From the NCBI RefSeq assembly GCF_000364625.1, contig NZ_KB822603.1, forward strand, positions 143,969 to 207,968: DNA of 64,000 nt, read 5' to 3'. Below are positions 54,413-62,484 of the stretch, one piece after another; within the stretch, counting starts at the first letter, position 1; every line of letters starts with the position of its first letter. A model generated the notes under the pieces. The model had not been told where the DNA came from. It made no database searches and saw nothing but the letters and a program-made list of their open reading frames with translations. The position numbers were made by a program, and so were the translations under genes. Origin of the DNA: Pseudomonas thermotolerans DSM 14292. GTDB lineage: Bacteria; Pseudomonadota; Gammaproteobacteria; Pseudomonadales; Pseudomonadaceae.

Positions 54413-55102
54413 TCAGAGTTCGGCGACCTTGATGCCGGCCGAATAGCGTTTTTCCAGGTAGCGCAGGGCCAGCAGCGAAACGCTGGTCAGCACCAGGTAC
54501 AGGGCGGCCACGGCGAGGAAGAAGGTGAAGGGCTCGCGGGTCGCGTCGCCGGCGCTCTTGGCCCGGGCCATCATGTCCTGCAGGCCGACCAGGGAAATCA
54601 GCGCGGTGGCCTTGGTGAGCACCAGCCAGTTGTTGGTGAAGCCGGGGATGGCCAGGCGGATCATCTGCGGCACCAGGATGCGCAGGAACACCCGCGCCGG
54701 GCTCATGCCGTAGGCCATGCCGGCCTCGGCCTGGCCGCGGGGAATGGCCATGAAGGCGCCGCGGAAGGTTTCCGACAGGTAGGCGCCGTAGATGAAGCCC
54801 AAGGTGAGCACCCCGGCGGCGAACGGGTGGATGTCGATGTAGTCCTCGTAGCCGAACAGCGGCGCCACCCGGTTGAGGATGTCCTGGCCGCCGTAGAACA
54901 CCAGCAGGATCAGTACCAGTTCCGGGATGCCGCGGATCACCGTAGCGTAGATGTCGCCGAGCACGGCCAGCCAGCGCACCGGCGACAGACGGAGGGCCGC
55001 GCCGAGCAGGCCGAGCGCGGTGGCCAGGGCCATGGACAACAGCGCCAGCTGCAAGGTGAGCCAGGCGCCATCGAGAATGGTCGAGCCGTAGCCGTGGAGC
55101 AT
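54413..55102 (-). CDS. aotQ: Arginine/ornithine ABC transporter permease AotQ
   Basis: 229 aa, five membrane helices. Coupling loop QAEAGMAYGMSPARVFLRILVPQMIRLAIP (about residue 125) is the HisQ-type EAA motif. It pairs with AotM. The 91-bp gap upstream holds a hairpin that may reduce read-through from aotJ, giving more binding protein than permease. Confidence 0.93.
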   Translation of the reverse strand: MLHGYGSTILDGAWLTLQLALLSMALATALGLLGAALRLSPVRWLAVLGDIYATVIRGIPELVLILLVFYGGQDILNRVAPLFGYEDYIDIHPFAAGVLTLGFIYGAYLSETFRGAFMAIPRGQAEAGMAYGMSPARVFLRILVPQMIRLAIPGFTNNWLVLTKATALISLVGLQDMMARAKSAGDATREPFTFFLAVAALYLVLTSVSLLALRYLEKRYSAGIKVAEL

Positions 55103-55161
55103 GAATCAATCCTCGAGAGAACGGCGAAGCGCCGGGCGGAGTGCTCCCCTGAGGGGCTGAC

Positions 55162-55183
55162 GGGGAGGGCCTGCACCCTCCCC
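55162..55183 (-). terminator. aotJ-aotQ intergenic attenuating hairpin
   Basis: An 8-bp GGGGAGGG / CCCTCCCC stem with a 6-nt loop just after aotJ, followed by a second CCCCTCAGGGG-type fold. Such structures after a binding-protein gene commonly stabilise the upstream message. Confidence 0.55.
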
Positions 55184-55193
55184 CGAGGCGGCA

Positions 55194-55970
55194 TTACTCG
55201 CCGTAGACGTCGAAGCTGAAGTACTTGTCCTGGATTTCCTTGTACTTGCCGCTGGCGCGGATCGCCAGGATGGCCGCGCTGATCTTGTCGCGCAGCTCGG
55301 TGTCGCCCTTGCGAACGGCGATGCCCTGGCCTTCGCCGAAGTATTTCTTGTCGGTGAAGTCCGGGCCCACGAAGGCGAAGCCCTTGCCGGCGTCGGTCTT
55401 CAGGAAGCCGTCCTCGATGTTCACCGAGTCGGCCAGGGTGGCATCCAGGCGGCCGGCGGCCAGGTCGAGGAACACCTCGTTCTGCGAGGTGTAGCGGACG
55501 ATCTCGGCGCCGGCCGGGGCGAAGACATCGGTGGCGTAGCGGTCATACACCGAGGAGCGCTGCACGCCGACCTTCTTGCCCTTGAGGTCTTCCGGGGCAT
55601 TCATCACGCTGCCGGCCTTCATCGCCAGCTTGGCCGGGGTGGCGTAGTACTTGCCGGTGAAGTCCACCGAGCGCTTGCGCTCCTCGGTGATCGACATGGA
55701 GGACAGGATGGCGTCGAACTTGCGCACCTTGAGCGCCGGGATCAGGCCGTCGAACTCCTGCTCGATCCACACGCACTTGACCTTCATTTCCTCGCACAGG
55801 GCGTTGCCGATGTCGTAGTCGAAACCGACGATGCTGCCGTCCGGAGCCTTGGACGCAAAGGGCGGGTAGGCCGCCTCGATCCCGATGCGCAGCGGCTTGG
55901 CGTCCTCGGCAGTGGCGAAGGCCGAGAGGGCGGACAGCGCCAGTGCGCCGAGAAGTGCGATCTTCTTCAT
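55194..55970 (-). CDS. aotJ: Arginine/ornithine-binding protein AotJ
   Basis: 258 aa. Signal peptide (residues 1-21), then the ArgT/HisJ fold: IGIEAAYPPFASKAPDGSIVGFDYDIGNALC, AILSSMSITEERKRSVDFTGKYY, and KYFGEGQGIAVRKGDTEL. The Cys pair (ALCEEMKVKC) is conserved in basic amino acid binders. First gene of the aot-argR operon. An AGGAGTC Shine-Dalgarno precedes the ATG. A candidate ArgR site lies about 160 bp upstream. Confidence 0.94.
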   Translation of the reverse strand: MKKIALLGALALSALSAFATAEDAKPLRIGIEAAYPPFASKAPDGSIVGFDYDIGNALCEEMKVKCVWIEQEFDGLIPALKVRKFDAILSSMSITEERKRSVDFTGKYYATPAKLAMKAGSVMNAPEDLKGKKVGVQRSSVYDRYATDVFAPAGAEIVRYTSQNEVFLDLAAGRLDATLADSVNIEDGFLKTDAGKGFAFVGPDFTDKKYFGEGQGIAVRKGDTELRDKISAAILAIRASGKYKEIQDKYFSFDVYGE

Positions 55971-56130
55971 CTTTTGACTCCTGGGAATTGGTTAGCGAGG
56001 GGCAGCATACGCCAAGGCCCGTGCCTGGAAATGGAATTGTAGAAAGAGTCTCCGCCCCGGGCCCGGAAGCGGGTCACGGGAGCGGTTCCAGTCGAGTGAG
56101 CGGCATTCTAGCGGCAGCCCCGGGGTCGTT

Positions 56131-56147
56131 ATTTCCACAATGCGACA
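56131..56147 (-). promoter_or_regulatory. Candidate ArgR half-site upstream of aotJ
   Basis: Minus strand TGTCGC-N6-GAAAT, close to the TGTCGC..AA-type half-site described for Pseudomonas ArgR. A second half-site was not clear by eye. Confidence 0.4.
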
Positions 56148-56317
56148 ACTAATTACAAATGCATTGGCGGAAGCTGACGGATGCCTTGACAGACTCGAAA
56201 AAAGATGAACAAACGAAAGGTCGCGCAAACTGATTTTTAAAGCAATATTCGCGCCCGCTTCCAACAAGCCCAGAAACGACGCGGCCTGGCGGGCTAGACC
56301 GGTTTTCCGGATACCCG

Positions 56318-56347
56318 AAAAAACGCCCCACGATGGTGCCCGGCGTT
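56318..56347 (-). terminator. Intrinsic terminator of the two-component operon
   Basis: On the minus strand AACGCC..GGGCGTTTTTT: a stem with an internal GGGCACCATCGTGGG loop region and a run of six T residues, 38 nt after the kinase stop. Confidence 0.75.
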
Positions 56348-56384
56348 TCCTTCCACCCCACGTAGGCGCAACGACGTTACCGGC

Positions 56385-57998
56385 TCAGCCTTCCCGGCTC
56401 GCCTGGAAGCGCGGCCAGACCAGGCTGAAGCAGGCACCGCCGAGACTCTGGCTGTCGCCGATCAGGGCGCGGCCGCCATGCCAGTAGATGATCCGCCGCA
56501 CGATGGACAGTCCCAGACCGTGGCCGCCGGAGGTCCGGGCGCGACTGTCGTCGAGGCGCATGAAGGGGCGGAACAGGCGCTCGCGGGCGCTTTCCGGCAC
56601 GCCCGGGCCGTCGTCCTCCACGTCCAGCCGGCACTGCTGCCCTTCGATGCGGTAGCTCAGCCGCACGCGGCTCTCGGCGTGCCGCAGGGCGTTGCTCACC
56701 AGATTCTGCAGGGCGCGCTGCAGGTAGCGCGGCTCGGCCTCCACCAGGCTGCTGCCATCCTCCGCCGGCTGCAGCCGGCCGCGTTCGACGCGGATGTGGC
56801 CGTGCAGGGGCGCCAGGTCGGCGATCACCTGGTCGAGCAGTGCCGCCAGGTCCACCTTCTGAAACTCCAGGGCCGGCGAGCCCTGCTCCAGGCGCGCATA
56901 GACCAGCATCTCGTCGACCAGCTTGTCGAGCTCCTGGATGTCGCTGTCCATGCCCTCCAGGTACTTGCGACGCGCCTCCTCGGTCTCGGCGTCGGCGATC
57001 ATCTCCAGACCGAAGCGCAGGCGCGCCACCGGCGTGCGCAGCTCGTGGGACACCGCGCGGACCAGCTCACGCTGCATGTTCAGCGAACTCTGCAGGTGCT
57101 CGGCCATGGCGTTGAAGGCCGCGGCCAGGCGCCCCACCGAATCCGCACCGCCGGTCGGCACCCGCGACTCCAGGCGCCCGCTGGCGATCCGCGTGGCGGC
57201 GCTTTCCACCGCCTGCAGGCGCTGCTCCAGCTGACGCACCAGCAGGTAGACCACCAGGCCGATCAGGCTCAGGCCGAGCACGGTGATCAGCACCAGCAGC
57301 TGCGGCGGATAGGGATTCATCTGGTACAGCGGGCCGAGCTCCAGCACCCAGGGCGTGCCCACCAGCCCGGCGAACACATGGATGGAGTCGCCGCCCTTGC
57401 CGAGCGCCATCACGGTATCGCCCTCCTCCACCCGGCGGCTCTGGTCGGCATCCAGCCCGGCGTTCTCCAGGCGCACCAGCTTGAGATCGAAGCCGAAGCG
57501 CTTGTCCTCCTTGAGCTGCGCCAGGCGCGCCGGCTGCTCGGCGGCCGGGTAGCGCACCAGCTCGTCGGCGAGCAGGAACAGCGTGGCCCGCGCCAGCTGC
57601 TCGCTGATCTGCCGGATCTCGCCGACCAGCACCAGGCCCTGCTCGGCACTGACCAGGCGGTAGACCCGCGCCGCATGGGGGCCGGTCAGCTCCACCAGCA
57701 CCTGGCCGCCGAGCAGGCGGTTGCGCATGCTCTGGTCCAGGGGCTGCTCGGCGAGCGGCTCGATGCCCAGCGGGATACCCAGCAGGCGCCCCCAGATCGC
57801 GGTGGCACGACGCCGCTCCACCGGGGTCATGTCCCGCAGGTTGTCGGCCATCAGATTGAAGGTGCCGCGCGCCAGGCGCTCGCGGTACTGCTCGAAGCGC
57901 ACCTCGTTGACCAGGTGCAGGCTGAGCACGCCGAGCATCGCCACCAGGACCAGCACGGCGAGCATGCCGCCGTAGATGCGCAGGAAGATCGATTTCAT
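56385..57998 (-). CDS. rstB: Sensor histidine kinase (RstB-like)
   Basis: 537 aa. Two membrane helices (about 5-27 and 241-263) flank a periplasmic sensor region; a HAMP linker (about 262-316) and the H-box AVSHELRTPVARLRFGLEM (His at about 327) follow. N, G1 and G2 boxes: NLVSNALRHA, VEDDGPGVP and GGHGLGLSIV. Architecture and pairing match RstB-type kinases; the same pair precedes nrdA in P. aeruginosa. The ATG at 57998 has AGGAAG 8 nt upstream; a GTG directly before it is the alternative. Confidence 0.88.
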   Translation of the reverse strand: MKSIFLRIYGGMLAVLVLVAMLGVLSLHLVNEVRFEQYRERLARGTFNLMADNLRDMTPVERRRATAIWGRLLGIPLGIEPLAEQPLDQSMRNRLLGGQVLVELTGPHAARVYRLVSAEQGLVLVGEIRQISEQLARATLFLLADELVRYPAAEQPARLAQLKEDKRFGFDLKLVRLENAGLDADQSRRVEEGDTVMALGKGGDSIHVFAGLVGTPWVLELGPLYQMNPYPPQLLVLITVLGLSLIGLVVYLLVRQLEQRLQAVESAATRIASGRLESRVPTGGADSVGRLAAAFNAMAEHLQSSLNMQRELVRAVSHELRTPVARLRFGLEMIADAETEEARRKYLEGMDSDIQELDKLVDEMLVYARLEQGSPALEFQKVDLAALLDQVIADLAPLHGHIRVERGRLQPAEDGSSLVEAEPRYLQRALQNLVSNALRHAESRVRLSYRIEGQQCRLDVEDDGPGVPESARERLFRPFMRLDDSRARTSGGHGLGLSIVRRIIYWHGGRALIGDSQSLGGACFSLVWPRFQASREG

Positions 57999-58065
57999 CA
58001 CCGCGGCTTCCTATATGGCTGGCAGACGTCCGGGCGCCGGCCGGTCCGGGACATGCGCAGGACGC

Positions 58066-58782
58066 TCACAGCGGCCCTTCGGCCGCTTCGCCGACGAACA
58101 GGTAGCCCTTGCTGCGCACCGTCTTGATCAGCCGCGGGTGCATGGGGTCGTCGCCGATCTTCGGGCGGATGCGCGAAATGCGCACGTCGATGGAGCGGTC
58201 CTGGCCGTCGTACTCGATGCCGCGCAGCACGCTGAATATCTCCTCGCGAGAGAGGATGCGCCCGGCGTTGGAGGCGAGCAGCCAGAGCAGATCGAACTCG
58301 GCGCTGGTCAGCTCGATGGGCGCGCCGCGCAGCCAGGCCTCGCGCATTCCCTGGTCGATCACCAGGGGGCCGAACTCCAGGCGCCGCGGCCCTTCCCCGC
58401 CGGCCGGCGCCTCCAGGCGGCGCAGCATGGCGCGGATGCGCGCCAGTAGCACGCGAGGGCGTACCGGCTTGCACACGTAATCGTCGGCGCCGGTTTCCAG
58501 GCCGAGCACCTGATCCATGTCGTCGCTACGCGCGGTGAGCATCAGGATCGGCCCCTTGTAGCGGTCGCGCACCTTGCGGCAGATGGACAGGCCGTCCTCG
58601 CCCGGCAGCATCAGGTCGAGGATCACCAGATCCGGACGCTCGGCGAGAATGCGCTGCGCCGCCCTGGCGCCATCGGCCTCGATGGTCACCTGCAGGCCGT
58701 GGGCCGCCAGGTAGTCCCTGGTCAACTCGGCGAGGCGCTGGTCGTCCTCGACGATCAGAATGTGCCAGGCTGTCTGCTCCAT
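58066..58782 (-). CDS. rstA: OmpR-family response regulator (RstA-like)
   Basis: 238 aa. Receiver domain (about 5-118): VEDDQRLAELT acidic pair, phosphorylated Asp in VILDLMLPGEDG, and Lys in VCKPVRPRVL; winged-helix domain (about 135-232) with SAEFDLLWLLASNAGRILSREEIF and the RSKGYLF recognition region. Phosphorylated by the adjacent kinase. Upstream, an isolated NrdR-like box (58855-58870) lies about 75 bp before the start. Confidence 0.9.
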   Translation of the reverse strand: MEQTAWHILIVEDDQRLAELTRDYLAAHGLQVTIEADGARAAQRILAERPDLVILDLMLPGEDGLSICRKVRDRYKGPILMLTARSDDMDQVLGLETGADDYVCKPVRPRVLLARIRAMLRRLEAPAGGEGPRRLEFGPLVIDQGMREAWLRGAPIELTSAEFDLLWLLASNAGRILSREEIFSVLRGIEYDGQDRSIDVRISRIRPKIGDDPMHPRLIKTVRSKGYLFVGEAAEGPL

Positions 58783-58854
58783 CTATGCCTCCCCGATCCG
58801 CCGACGCGCGGCATTGTAGCAATGCCCCGGACGACGTCACGCCACTCTTGACCA

Positions 58855-58870
58855 ATCCCTATATCTTGTG
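58855..58870. promoter_or_regulatory. Single NrdR-like box upstream of the response regulator
   Basis: TCCCTATATCTTGTGT fits the NrdR consensus (acaCwAtATATwGtgt) at about 13 of 16 positions, better than either box at nrdA. It has no partner 31 bp away on either side. Confidence 0.4.
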
Positions 58871-59002
58871 TCTCGGCCACCAGGCCCACGGGGCGCCCGA
58901 TGGCAAGAAAAAATCTCGCGAAAGGCACGACGAATGGCACGTTCCGATCTCGCCCAGCAACCATCGGAGCTTGCGAAACTTACCCCAAAGTAACCCACAA
59001 GG

Positions 59003-59011
59003 TTATCCACA
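59003..59011 (+). promoter_or_regulatory. DnaA box upstream of nrdA
   Basis: TTATCCACA is a perfect DnaA box; a weaker TAACCCACA lies 12 bp upstream (58991-58999). E. coli nrdAB is also controlled by DnaA at its promoter. Confidence 0.65.
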
Positions 59012-59038
59012 GATCGACGGCTTGCCTTCCCCGGCACA

Positions 59039-59085
59039 CCGCACTATCTTGTATCGCCACCGTAACCGCCCCCTAGATGTTGTGG
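59039..59085 (+). promoter_or_regulatory. Paired NrdR boxes of nrdA
   Basis: CCGCACTATCTTGTAT (59039-59054) and CCCCTAGATGTTGTGG (59070-59085) each match 11-12 of 16 NrdR positions and start 31 bp apart, the spacing of genuine NrdR operator pairs (three helical turns). Confidence 0.65.
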
Positions 59086-59285
59086 TCAGGTTCACAGCGC
59101 AACACTAAAAGAAGTTGCACCAGCGGCAGGCACGGAGCCCCGGAAAGTGCATAGAAAGCGTCCAGATTCCGGCCCAGCGCAACCGCGCCGGCCAATGCCC
59201 CGAGGATCGCGAGCGACGCGTCGGGGAGCCTTTTCCGGTGTACCCGTGCCCAAGGACGCACCACAAGATGTAGTAGTGCTGGCAC
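59073..59285 (-). CDS. Possible small membrane protein or gene remnant
   Basis: 70 aa from a GTG start (open for about 110 codons without it). Hydrophobic, with two possible helices (SLAILGALAGAVALG and CLPLVQLLLVL) separated by RNLDAFYALSG. There is no ribosome-binding site and it overlaps the nrdA NrdR box. It may be a decayed membrane gene left in the nrdA leader or a chance frame. Confidence 0.2.
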   Translation of the reverse strand: MPALLHLVVRPWARVHRKRLPDASLAILGALAGAVALGRNLDAFYALSGAPCLPLVQLLLVLRCEPDHNI

Positions 59286-59458
59286 GAAAATCGCCAGCGA
59301 GACTTGGAGCCAGGGAAGTGCCGAAGTCCAGACATCTTCCCTATTCCCAAAGCAGTTCCCGATCGTTCGGTTGAAGCCGCGCGCCGGGTGTTTTTGTCAA
59401 CAAAGTGCAAGGGCACCCAGAGGTGCCGTAGCCATTTCAGAGATCGCGGAGACCTCCC

Positions 59459-62341
59459 ATGCAGACCGAAACCACCAGTGAGAAGCCTAAGGCCGGCGTG
59501 CCTCCGGTCGCCGACGCAACCCCGGACGTGAGCGCCACTGCTCCCGGCCAGCTGCGCGTGATCAAACGCAACGGCACCGTGGTGCCGTACACCGACGACA
59601 AGATCACGGTGGCCATCACCAAGGCCTTTCTCGCTGTGGAAGGCGGTACTGCCGCAGCCTCCTCGCGCATTCATGAGACCGTCCGGCGCCTGACCGAACA
59701 GGTCACCGCCACCTTCAAGCGGCGCATGCCCTCCGGCGGCACCATCCACATCGAGGAGATCCAGGACCAGGTGGAACTGGCCCTGATGCGTGCCGGCGAA
59801 CACAAGGTCGCCCGCGACTACGTGCTGTACCGCGAGGCCCGCGCTCAGGAGCGCAAGCGCAGCGCCGCCGCGGCCGAAGAAGTGGCCCAGCCGCACCCGA
59901 GCATCCGCGTCACCCGCGAGGACGGCAGCCTGCAGCCGCTCGACCTGGGCCGCCTGCAGACCATCATCCGCGAGGCCTGCGAAGGACTGGCCGAGGTGGA
60001 CGGCGCGCTGATCGAGCGCGACACCCTGAAGAACCTCTACGACGGCGTCTCCGAGAAGGACGTCAACACCGCCCTGGTGATGACCGCGCGCACCCTGGTG
60101 GAACGCGAGCCGAACTACTCCTACGTCACCGCCCGCCTGCTGATGGACACCCTGCGCGCCGAAGCCTTGGGCTTCCTCGGCGTCGCCGAGAGCGCCACCC
60201 ACCACGAGATGGCCGAGCTCTACGCCAAGGCCCTGCCGGTGTACGTGGAAAAGGGCATCGAGTTCGAACTGCTCGATCCCAAGCTGCGCGAGTTCGACCT
60301 GGCCAAGCTGGGCGCCGCGCTGAACCACGAGCGCGACCAGCAGTTCACCTACCTGGGCCTGCAGACCCTCTACGACCGCTACTTCCTGCACAAGGACGGC
60401 ATCCGCTTCGAGCTGCCGCAGGTGTTCTTCATGCGCGTCGCCATGGGCCTGGCCATCGAGGAACCGCAGAAGGAAGAGCGCGCCATCGAGTTCTACAACC
60501 TGCTGTCGTCGTTCGACTACATGGCGTCCACCCCGACCCTGTTCAACGCCGGCACCCTGCGCCCGCAGCTGTCCTCCTGCTACCTGACCACCGTGCCGGA
60601 CGACCTCTCCGGCATCTACCAGGCGATCCACGACAACGCCATGCTCTCCAAGTTCGCCGGCGGCCTGGGCAACGACTGGACCCCGGTGCGCGCCCTGGGC
60701 TCCTACATCAAGGGCACCAACGGCAAGAGCCAGGGCGTCGTGCCCTTCCTCAAGGTGGTCAACGACACCGCGGTGGCGGTCAACCAGGGCGGCAAGCGCA
60801 AGGGCGCCGTGTGCGCCTACCTGGAAACCTGGCACCTGGACATCGAGGAATTCCTCGAGCTGCGCAAGAACACCGGTGACGACCGCCGTCGTACCCACGA
60901 CATGAACACCGCGAACTGGATTCCGGACCTGTTCATGAAGCGCGTCTTCGAGGACCGCGAATGGACCCTGTTCTCCCCCTCCGACGTACCGGACCTGCAC
61001 GACCTCACCGGCAAGGCCTTCGAGGAGCGCTACGAGTACTACGAGGAGCTGACCAAGTACGGCAAGATCAAGCTGTACAAGACCGTCCAGGCCAAGGATC
61101 TGTGGCGCAAGATGCTCTCGATGCTGTTCGAGACCGGCCACCCCTGGCTGACCTTCAAGGACCCGTGCAACCTGCGCAGCCCGCAGCAGCACGTGGGCGT
61201 AGTGCACAGCTCGAACCTGTGCACCGAGATCACCCTGAACACCAACGCCGACGAGATCGCCGTGTGCAACCTGGGTTCGGTGAACCTGGTCAACCACATC
61301 GTCGACGGCAAGCTCGACCTGGCCAAGCTGGAGAAGACCGTCCGCACCGCGGTACGCATGCTCGATAACGTCATCGACATCAACTACTACTCGGTGCCCC
61401 AGGCGAAGAACTCCAACCTCAAGCACCGCCCGGTCGGCCTCGGCATCATGGGCTTCCAGGACGCCCTGTACCTGCAGCACATCCCCTACGGCTCCGACGC
61501 CGCCGTGGAGTTCGCCGACAAGTCCATGGAGGCCATCAGCTACTTCGCCATCCAGGCCTCCTGCGACCTGGCCGACGAACGCGGCGCCTACAGCAGCTTC
61601 GACGGCTCGCTGTGGAGCAAGGGCATCCTGCCGCTCGACTCCCTGCAGATCCTCGCCGAGCAGCGCGGCGAGAAGTACATCGAAGTCGACCGCAGCAGCA
61701 CCCTGGACTGGGCTCCGGTGCGCGAGCGCGTGAAGAAGGGCATCCGCAACTCCAACATCATGGCCATCGCGCCGACCGCGACCATCGCCAACATCACCGG
61801 CGTGTCGCAGTCCATCGAGCCGACCTACCAGAACCTCTACGTGAAGTCGAACCTCTCCGGCGAGTTCACCGTGATCAACCCCTACCTGGTCCGCGACCTG
61901 AAGAACCGCGGCCTGTGGGATGCGGTCATGGTCAACGACCTGAAGTACTACGACGGCTCCGTGCAGCAGATCGAACGGGTGCCGCAGGATCTCAAGGAGC
62001 TCTACGCCACCGCCTTCGAAGTCGAGCCGCGCTGGATCGTCGAAGCCGCCAGCCGCCGGCAGAAGTGGATCGACCAGGCCCAGTCGCTGAACCTGTACAT
62101 CTCCGGCGCCTCGGGCAAGAAGCTGGACGTCACCTACCGCATGGCCTGGTACCGCGGTCTGAAGACCACCTACTACCTCCGTGCCCTGGCCGCCACCAGC
62201 ACCGAGAAATCCACCATCAACACCGGCAAGCTCAACGCCGTGTCCTCGGTGATCGACGAAAGCCTGCAGGCCGCCCCGCAACCGGCCCCGGTGCCCAAGG
62301 CCTGCAGCATCGACAACCCGGACTGCGAAGCCTGCCAGTAA
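59459..62341 (+). CDS. nrdA: Class Ia ribonucleotide reductase, alpha subunit NrdA
   Basis: 960 aa, longer than E. coli NrdA (761) because it carries two ATP-cone domains: about residues 30-122 (VIKRNGTVVPYTDDKITVAI) and 140-230 (IRVTREDGSLQPLDLGRL). Catalytic core: SSCYLTTVPDD (redox Cys), NLCTEITLNT (radical Cys and Glu) and VCNLGSVNL; C-terminal shuttle cysteines in NPDCEACQ. Reduces NDPs to dNDPs with NrdB. GGAG lies 6-9 nt before the ATG. Upstream NrdR and DnaA sites predict repression by dATP-NrdR and coupling to replication. Confidence 0.96.
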   Translation: MQTETTSEKPKAGVPPVADATPDVSATAPGQLRVIKRNGTVVPYTDDKITVAITKAFLAVEGGTAAASSRIHETVRRLTEQVTATFKRRMPSGGTIHIEEIQDQVELALMRAGEHKVARDYVLYREARAQERKRSAAAAEEVAQPHPSIRVTREDGSLQPLDLGRLQTIIREACEGLAEVDGALIERDTLKNLYDGVSEKDVNTALVMTARTLVEREPNYSYVTARLLMDTLRAEALGFLGVAESATHHEMAELYAKALPVYVEKGIEFELLDPKLREFDLAKLGAALNHERDQQFTYLGLQTLYDRYFLHKDGIRFELPQVFFMRVAMGLAIEEPQKEERAIEFYNLLSSFDYMASTPTLFNAGTLRPQLSSCYLTTVPDDLSGIYQAIHDNAMLSKFAGGLGNDWTPVRALGSYIKGTNGKSQGVVPFLKVVNDTAVAVNQGGKRKGAVCAYLETWHLDIEEFLELRKNTGDDRRRTHDMNTANWIPDLFMKRVFEDREWTLFSPSDVPDLHDLTGKAFEERYEYYEELTKYGKIKLYKTVQAKDLWRKMLSMLFETGHPWLTFKDPCNLRSPQQHVGVVHSSNLCTEITLNTNADEIAVCNLGSVNLVNHIVDGKLDLAKLEKTVRTAVRMLDNVIDINYYSVPQAKNSNLKHRPVGLGIMGFQDALYLQHIPYGSDAAVEFADKSMEAISYFAIQASCDLADERGAYSSFDGSLWSKGILPLDSLQILAEQRGEKYIEVDRSSTLDWAPVRERVKKGIRNSNIMAIAPTATIANITGVSQSIEPTYQNLYVKSNLSGEFTVINPYLVRDLKNRGLWDAVMVNDLKYYDGSVQQIERVPQDLKELYATAFEVEPRWIVEAASRRQKWIDQAQSLNLYISGASGKKLDVTYRMAWYRGLKTTYYLRALAATSTEKSTINTGKLNAVSSVIDESLQAAPQPAPVPKACSIDNPDCEACQ

Positions 62342-62411
62342 CAACACGGCAAGCTGCGAGCCACAAGCGGCAGCCGCCCGCCATGGCCAAAGCGTGCACA
62401 GCCTAGAGAAA

Positions 62412-62433
62412 GGGGCCGGGACTTCCCGGCCCC
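62412..62433 (+). terminator. nrdA-nrdB intercistronic hairpin
   Basis: A perfect 10-bp GGGGCCGGGA / TCCCGGCCCC stem with almost no loop, in the 143-bp gap between nrdA and nrdB. No U-tract; more likely an RNA-processing or stabilising element that tunes the subunit ratio. Confidence 0.5.
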
Positions 62434-62484
62434 CGTACCGAACCACAGCGCAGCCAGCCGGCTGCACCAGAAAGGAGCCCCGAC

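Larger units (their letters stand above)
55971..56384. other. 414-bp region between aotJ and the sensor kinase gene
   Basis: It contains the aotJ promoter region (AT-rich stretch 56130-56260), a candidate ArgR site at 56131-56147, and the terminator of the rightward-lying kinase gene at 56318-56347. No ORF with coding character was seen. Confidence 0.6.
58783..59458. other. 676-bp intergenic region between rstA-like and nrdA genes
   Basis: It carries an isolated NrdR-like sequence (58855-58870), a DnaA box (59003-59011), a pair of NrdR boxes (59039-59085), a low-confidence leftward ORF (59073-59285) and a small GGCACC-CAGA-GGTGCC hairpin (59412-59427) before the nrdA ribosome-binding site. 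The stretch of about 370 bp between the NrdR boxes and nrdA is long for a leader and is otherwise unexplained. Confidence 0.6.

Noticed and set aside
59105..62467. A 1120-codon open frame on the minus strand across nrdA
   Set aside because: It is antisense to nrdA, whose motifs are unmistakable. High GC with third-position bias creates long open antisense frames; the predicted protein is Val/Gly/His-rich without recognisable domains.
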